11,348 nt of DNA. Origin: an uncultured Erysipelotrichaceae bacterium (GTDB lineage Bacteria; Bacillota_I; Bacilli_A; Erysipelotrichales; Erysipelotrichaceae). A program made the translations under genes and the position numbers. The DNA lies in contig CACXEN010000173.1 in assembly GCA_902766675.1 (NCBI GenBank), forward strand, positions 1 through 11,348, read 5' to 3'. The number at the start of each line of letters is the position of its first letter. Position 1 is the stretch's first letter. Shown here piece by piece: positions 7,723-11,348 of the stretch. A model generated the notes under the pieces. It saw only the letters and a program-made list of their open reading frames with translations. It did no database searches and was not told where the DNA came from.

Positions 7723-8709
7723 ATGAGTTATTATTTAAATAATAGTGAAATTCTTTTCAGTAGAATCTGCAGTGATAACATATATCGTGTTGCGGGAAAT
7801 TCACCATCGTTTGAAACAATGATGGGGGAAAACCTATTGATGGAGGTAGAACACATCAAAAGTAAAGAGAAATTTTTATGTTATCCATGTGGACATCAAC
7901 AAAGGAAAAGGACTGCTTTTGTTTTAAATGCTATTGCTACACCTATGTTAAAGGCATTTGTTTGGCCCAGCGATTTAGTGTCTTTAGGAAATAATGATTA
8001 TTGGTTATTTAAAAAGAAAATTGGACATAAAGATAACAAATTTGAAAACTTGATGCAGATAACAAGGGGAAAATCTTTTGATGGATTTGAAACACCAAGA
8101 ATTAAAGATATTGTTTTTAATTATTTGAATGCTTTAGATAATCTTTTTAAAAATGGTTATATATATAGGTACTGGGATGAAAGAATGATTTTTGTCGGAG
8201 TTGAAAAAAACGAAATCGTTTTTCAATTTCATACCTATCTATCGAAAAAAAACAACCAAATGCATTTGAAAGAGGAAGAATACTATTCAGAACTGACGGA
8301 TCCCTTTGCTTTCTATCATGGTAACAATTATGACTTCTATTCGGATATGTATTCTTACCAAACGGTTTTATTCAAGCTTTTAGTTGGCATGTATCCATTT
8401 GAGGGTAAAAACCTACTATATAAAAAGAATGATGATTCAATAAGTGGACATCAAGGATGGGTAATGCACTATATGAGAAATGTATATTTTGTTTTTGATG
8501 AAGATGATAGAAGAAATCGAATAGGGGTAATGGGTGAAGACATTCCTCGTGTGAAGCGTTGGGAGGCACTTCCTCAAAATATTCAAAATATGTTTAGAAA
8601 TGTATTTAAACGTTCGAATGTTTTAAGAGAGAACGAAACAATCATTTGCTATTCTCCTCAAGAGTGGATCAGAGAACTGCAGAAGTTTGATTTCAAGCTA
8701 AAAAAATAA
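7723..8709 (+). CDS. Second, highly degenerate pseudokinase (328 aa)
   Basis: The start is ATG 7723 with SD GGTGA (7711-7715), 7 bases upstream. Kinase ancestry shows in the C-lobe: SDMYSYQTVLFKLLVGMYPF (207-226) followed by EGK matches the alpha-F region ('SD.Y.....L..LL.G..PF.G'). Before it, GYIYRYWDERMIFV (145-158) occupies the catalytic loop and FQFH (167-170) the DFG position. Upstream, TPMLKAFVWPSDLVS (73-87) and DYWLFKKKIG (92-101) recall the 'aWP.dll ... GflM' stretch of kinase-like proteins of the YegI type, found in bacterial conflict operons with zinc ribbons or vWA proteins. HRD has become YRY, the loop Asn is Met, DFG is QFH and no glycine loop is visible, so it should be inactive. 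It lies between the GAP1-like gene and the Sel1-membrane gene and may bind ligand or partner rather than phosphorylate. Confidence 0.8.
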   Translation: MSYYLNNSEILFSRICSDNIYRVAGNSPSFETMMGENLLMEVEHIKSKEKFLCYPCGHQQRKRTAFVLNAIATPMLKAFVWPSDLVSLGNNDYWLFKKKIGHKDNKFENLMQITRGKSFDGFETPRIKDIVFNYLNALDNLFKNGYIYRYWDERMIFVGVEKNEIVFQFHTYLSKKNNQMHLKEEEYYSELTDPFAFYHGNNYDFYSDMYSYQTVLFKLLVGMYPFEGKNLLYKKNDDSISGHQGWVMHYMRNVYFVFDEDDRRNRIGVMGEDIPRVKRWEALPQNIQNMFRNVFKRSNVLRENETIICYSPQEWIRELQKFDFKLKK

Positions 8710-8710
8710 T

Positions 8711-8715
8711 GGAGG
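8711..8715 (+). promoter_or_regulatory. Shine-Dalgarno GGAGG in a TAATGGAGG junction
   Basis: The pseudokinase stop (TAA 8707-8709) overlaps ATG 8709 by one base. That ATG overlaps GGAGG (8711-8715), which is 5 bases before ATG 8721 and favours 8721 as the start of the Sel1-membrane gene. The same TAATGGAGG arrangement recurs at 9747-9755. Confidence 0.7.
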
Positions 8716-8720
8716 ATAAT

Positions 8721-9749
8721 ATGAGTTATAAATTGCAATCTCAGTTGAAAGAGTTTGTCCAAAAAGAAGGCAAGCAAGAACTGTTGAATGAGGTAAAACT
8801 ACTAACTTGTTTTGGCGATTCCATAAAATCGACTGAGTTACATCAACTTATATTAGTGTTATCATGTGACACAATAAAAGATTTTATTGTAAACTCTGAT
8901 AAGTATTCTAATCGTGTAGAGCTTAACAACCTTATAATGTCAGTTGTTAATGCTACCGGATTAAAGAATTCAGTGGCAAGAGATTATGTTGCTATGTTAT
9001 GTATAGTTATCGGCGTGAGTTTTAATCATGAAATTATTACTGCATATGATCCGGTTAACGAGTCATTTGTTCAAACAAGTAACACTTTAGAGCCAACAAT
9101 AGAGCGAAAGAAGTTGGATGCTGCACGACTGCAAAAGGATTCTGGAAATACTGATAAAGCTGCAGAAATCTATGAAGAGCTTGTAAAAGCAGGTTCAGCA
9201 ACGGCTATGTATGAGTTAGGTATGATTTATCTTGAAGAATTCAAAGCAGTATCTGAAAAAAACACTGTTTTGCCTAATCAATCTTTACAACTAAAAAAAG
9301 GCATAAAACTCTTAGAGATAGCAGCCGAAAACGGACATGTTAAGGCAAGAGTCGAATTAGGAAATTTCTATTATTTTTATGATATGCGACCAGATTCATT
9401 AAAAAGTGCTTTTGCGTATTACTCGTCTCCTGGAATACCTTCAACAGATCAGAATGTAAAGGACAGGTTAATTGGAATACTCAATCAAGAAAAAACTAAT
9501 TTGTTAGTAACAATATTAGGAGGAATTTGGACTGCAATCATTTGGGCTTTTCTTTTCGTTTGTGGACACTCCGTACATCATGATTCTGTATTAATTGGTT
9601 GGGGATTGGTGTTTACAATTATCCCAACCTTGATATATGGTGTGATGTGCTATTCGTTGGTCAAATATAAATACGCATATAATAAAATCTGCATGTTTGC
9701 TATGATGATAATATGGTTTGTTTATCCATTGATATTGGCAATAAATTAA
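8721..9749 (+). CDS. Helical-domain, Sel1/TPR-repeat protein with three C-terminal membrane helices
   Basis: Using ATG 8721 (SD GGAGG, 5 bases upstream) the product is 342 aa. Residues 1-100 are helical (QLKEFVQKEGKQELLNEVKL, then a FGD and a long helix set). They resemble a helical domain I recall from bacterial proteins with Sel1 repeats, but that link is weak. Residues 129-236 hold two Sel1/TPR-like units: DKAAEIYEELVKAG/SATAMYELGMIYLEE and KKGIKLLEIAAENG/HVKARVELGNFYY. Membrane helices are at about 260-281, 289-313 and 323-341, with the protein ending in LILAIN. No signal peptide is visible, so the N-terminal domains probably face the cytoplasm. The repeats would provide protein contacts, making this a candidate bridge between the GTPase/pseudokinase proteins and the membrane. 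It sits 11 bases after the pseudokinase and 14 before the polytopic gene, fitting a shared membrane module. Confidence 0.85.
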   Translation: MSYKLQSQLKEFVQKEGKQELLNEVKLLTCFGDSIKSTELHQLILVLSCDTIKDFIVNSDKYSNRVELNNLIMSVVNATGLKNSVARDYVAMLCIVIGVSFNHEIITAYDPVNESFVQTSNTLEPTIERKKLDAARLQKDSGNTDKAAEIYEELVKAGSATAMYELGMIYLEEFKAVSEKNTVLPNQSLQLKKGIKLLEIAAENGHVKARVELGNFYYFYDMRPDSLKSAFAYYSSPGIPSTDQNVKDRLIGILNQEKTNLLVTILGGIWTAIIWAFLFVCGHSVHHDSVLIGWGLVFTIIPTLIYGVMCYSLVKYKYAYNKICMFAMMIIWFVYPLILAIN

Positions 9750-9750
9750 T

Positions 9751-9758
9751 GGAGGTGG
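9751..9758 (+). promoter_or_regulatory. Shine-Dalgarno GGAGGTGG that sets a GTG start
   Basis: GGAGGTGG lies 5 bases before GTG 9764 and overlaps the end of the previous gene's TAATGG junction. It argues for GTG 9764 over the earlier in-frame ATG 9713, which would begin 36 bases inside the upstream gene and before its own SD. Confidence 0.65.
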
Positions 9759-9763
9759 CTTCA

Positions 9764-11131
9764 GTGACAGATAAAATGATAAAATTTGTATCAACGAATC
9801 TATGTGTAGTGATACTAATGCTAGTAGTCTTAATTTCCCATTACTCGTTAGTTGGATTAATATCATTTTTTGTTGGTTCAATATTGTTGTTCCTTGGAAC
9901 GTTACTTGATGATAAAAAAGCAAATTTTGGTGTTACGAGTAAGTTGTCATATATTGTGTTTATCGCGACATTAACACTATTTGGCATGTGGTTGCCTTTT
10001 GTCCTAAAAAATAAGATTCATTTTGAACCGATGGGGAAAGCTAATGTTTGGGGTATTATTATTTCGTTAGGATTAGCTTTTATATTCTTCATTATGTCGG
10101 GATCATCAAAGTTTAATCATTATCTTGTACGACGTTGTTTAAAGTACTCAGGACAGATACTGTTTCTTTTAGGCTTTTATTATTTTTGGGATTTACCACT
10201 TGTTACATTTCGTTATACTGTTATAACGGTAATTGTTTTTTTGCTTACGGATTTGTTTTCAACAAAGTATATAAAGTATAATACGAATGAATTCAAAGAC
10301 TCAAATAACGATAAAGCTTTTTGGATGGCTTTTTTGATTAATCTGTGCTTCGTTGCTCTTAATCTTTTTTACAGACAATATTTTATGAAGTTTGCAACAA
10401 AAGAAGCAATAACACAAAGACTTGAAGGGATTACATCAGGCTTTTATGTGCCGTTGTTTATAATTCTAATGGTGGTATTAACCGTTATATATGTTGTTTT
10501 GTATGAACGGGCAAAAGATTTTAATTATAGCATGATTGCAGATGCGTTTTTTACACTTTCGTTAGGAGGATTTGTTCTGCTGTTCAGGATATATGAATCC
10601 AATAGATCTATAGAATCATTTATCCTTCTTTCTGTATCTACACTATTATATTTAGTATTTCTATATTCAATTCCTTCTACGAATTCAGGCAGTAAGAAAA
10701 ACCCAGTATATTATTTGATTAGATTAGATGGAGATGCGCATATTTTTATTTCCTTAATCATTACAGTGTTATCAATACCAGGTATTATATTTGCGAAGAA
10801 AGGGTATATAATTCCTGTTGCTTTTTTGATTGCGTCTGCAATTATCGTTTCATTAGTGTTTATAAAGTGTCAAGGTTCTTGGGTGAAAAAGAGTATTCGT
10901 TGGCAAATTACCCTAATATGTATTCTTGCTTTTGTAATTAGCATTTCTGTTGTAAATTCAACATTAAATCACTCCTTATTATTACTGATTCTCTTGTGTT
11001 GTGTAAGTTCACTCGGAATTTGGACGATTGGTATTCGAGAAGATATTGTGAAGTATAATTATCAAGAAATAGTTCAGTGTATTACTTGTGTAGCATCTTG
11101 TGGTATAGGATTAATTGCTGTAGGAATATAA
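9764..11131 (+). CDS. Polytopic membrane protein, about 15 hydrophobic segments, family unknown
   Basis: I start it at GTG 9764 (M-T-D-K-M-I-K), 455 aa, because GGAGGTGG is 5 bases upstream; ATG 9776 is a possible alternative. Nearly the whole protein is hydrophobic segments of 17-21 residues, for example 8-26, 29-48, 61-81 and 94-110, continuing to the C-terminal CVASCGIGLIAVGI. Loops are short; the longest are charged (for example KYIKYNTNEFKDSNNDKAFW). I see no transporter signature, ATP-binding motif, rhomboid or protease motif, or acyltransferase motif, so a function cannot be named. As neighbour of the Sel1-membrane protein and a lipoprotein, it may be a membrane effector or anchor of the system. 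A generic integral membrane enzyme or flippase-like protein cannot be excluded. Confidence 0.85.
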   Translation: MTDKMIKFVSTNLCVVILMLVVLISHYSLVGLISFFVGSILLFLGTLLDDKKANFGVTSKLSYIVFIATLTLFGMWLPFVLKNKIHFEPMGKANVWGIIISLGLAFIFFIMSGSSKFNHYLVRRCLKYSGQILFLLGFYYFWDLPLVTFRYTVITVIVFLLTDLFSTKYIKYNTNEFKDSNNDKAFWMAFLINLCFVALNLFYRQYFMKFATKEAITQRLEGITSGFYVPLFIILMVVLTVIYVVLYERAKDFNYSMIADAFFTLSLGGFVLLFRIYESNRSIESFILLSVSTLLYLVFLYSIPSTNSGSKKNPVYYLIRLDGDAHIFISLIITVLSIPGIIFAKKGYIIPVAFLIASAIIVSLVFIKCQGSWVKKSIRWQITLICILAFVISISVVNSTLNHSLLLLILLCCVSSLGIWTIGIREDIVKYNYQEIVQCITCVASCGIGLIAVGI

Positions 11132-11144
11132 GGAGAATACATAA

Positions 11145-11348
11145 ATGAGAAACTTATCAAAAATAGTATTTGTTACTGTATTATTAATGCTAAGTGTTTT
11201 TTTTACTGCTTGTAGTAATTCTGAAAGTGGAAAAGATGAAATGCCAGCCGAAATAGGGAAATGGCACGCTGATTATAAATTGAGTGATATGGATAGTAGC
11301 GGTATGGCGGACGAAGATAAGGCTTTGTTCTCCATGTTAGCTGGAAAT
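11145..11348 (+). CDS. N-terminal part of a secreted lipoprotein (truncated by window end)
   Basis: The start is ATG 11145 with SD AAGGAGA (11130-11136), 8 bases upstream and overlapping the previous stop. The first 68 residues are visible. A short basic N-region (MRNLSK) leads into a hydrophobic core (IVFVTVLLMLSVFF) and a lipobox FTAC with Cys23, followed by SNSESGKDE, a polar tether. This is a typical type II (lipoprotein) signal peptide; Phe at -3 is less usual than Leu. The mature part continues GKWHADYKLSDMD, possibly the start of a small extracellular beta-barrel-type domain, but too little is seen to assign one. It would be anchored on the outer face of the cytoplasmic membrane. The frame is open to the window end. 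Confidence 0.85.
   Translation, partial: MRNLSKIVFVTVLLMLSVFFTACSNSESGKDEMPAEIGKWHADYKLSDMDSSGMADEDKALFSMLAGN

Noticed and set aside
9591..9923. Reverse-strand frame across the junction of the two membrane protein genes
   Set aside because: It runs opposite two coding regions with clear SDs and membrane helices, and shows no domain.

Overview
The window is AT-rich with strong purine-rich Shine-Dalgarno (SD) sequences (AGGAGG, GGAGG, GAGGTGG), mostly ATG starts and many AAA/GAA/TTA/ATT codons. This points to a low-GC Bacillota, most likely a Clostridia or Lachnospiraceae-type bacterium; the sequence alone does not give genus or species. Every gene I can support lies on the + strand, with gaps of 11 to 55 bases, so this reads as one long operon cut by both ends of the window. 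There are no tRNA or rRNA genes, CRISPR arrays, transposases or integrases, and no gene-free stretch over 300 bases.

Layout: (1) the 3' end of an upstream gene or a small ORF (to 182); (2) a perfect 13-bp hairpin (200-230) placed between an AGGAGG and the next ATG; (3) a 642-aa alpha/beta plus helical protein of unknown family (238-2166); (4) a 248-aa beta-rich protein (2180-2926); (5) a 797-aa fusion of a Ser/Thr pseudokinase, a split zinc ribbon, a TRAFAC-type GTPase and a coiled coil (2963-5356); (6) a 779-aa protein resembling the GTPase-associated protein 1 (GAP1) family, with a heptapeptide-repeat tail (5368-7707); (7) a second, very degenerate pseudokinase (7723-8709); (8) a helical/Sel1-repeat protein with three C-terminal membrane helices (8721-9749); (9) a membrane protein with about 15 hydrophobic segments (9764-11131); (10) the start of a lipoprotein gene (11145 onward).

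A zinc-ribbon GTPase next to a GAP1-like protein and kinase-like proteins recalls the NTP-dependent signalling or conflict systems known from comparative genomics, in which TRAFAC ('double-GTPase') proteins occur with GAP1 proteins. Here the sensing or scaffold part would be two catalytically broken kinases, the switch the GTPase with its GAP1-like partner, and the output possibly the three membrane-associated products (Sel1-TM, polytopic protein, lipoprotein). That operon-level role is inference; the individual motifs are visible in the sequence. The 642-aa, 248-aa and polytopic proteins have no family I can name with confidence, so this variant may be undescribed.
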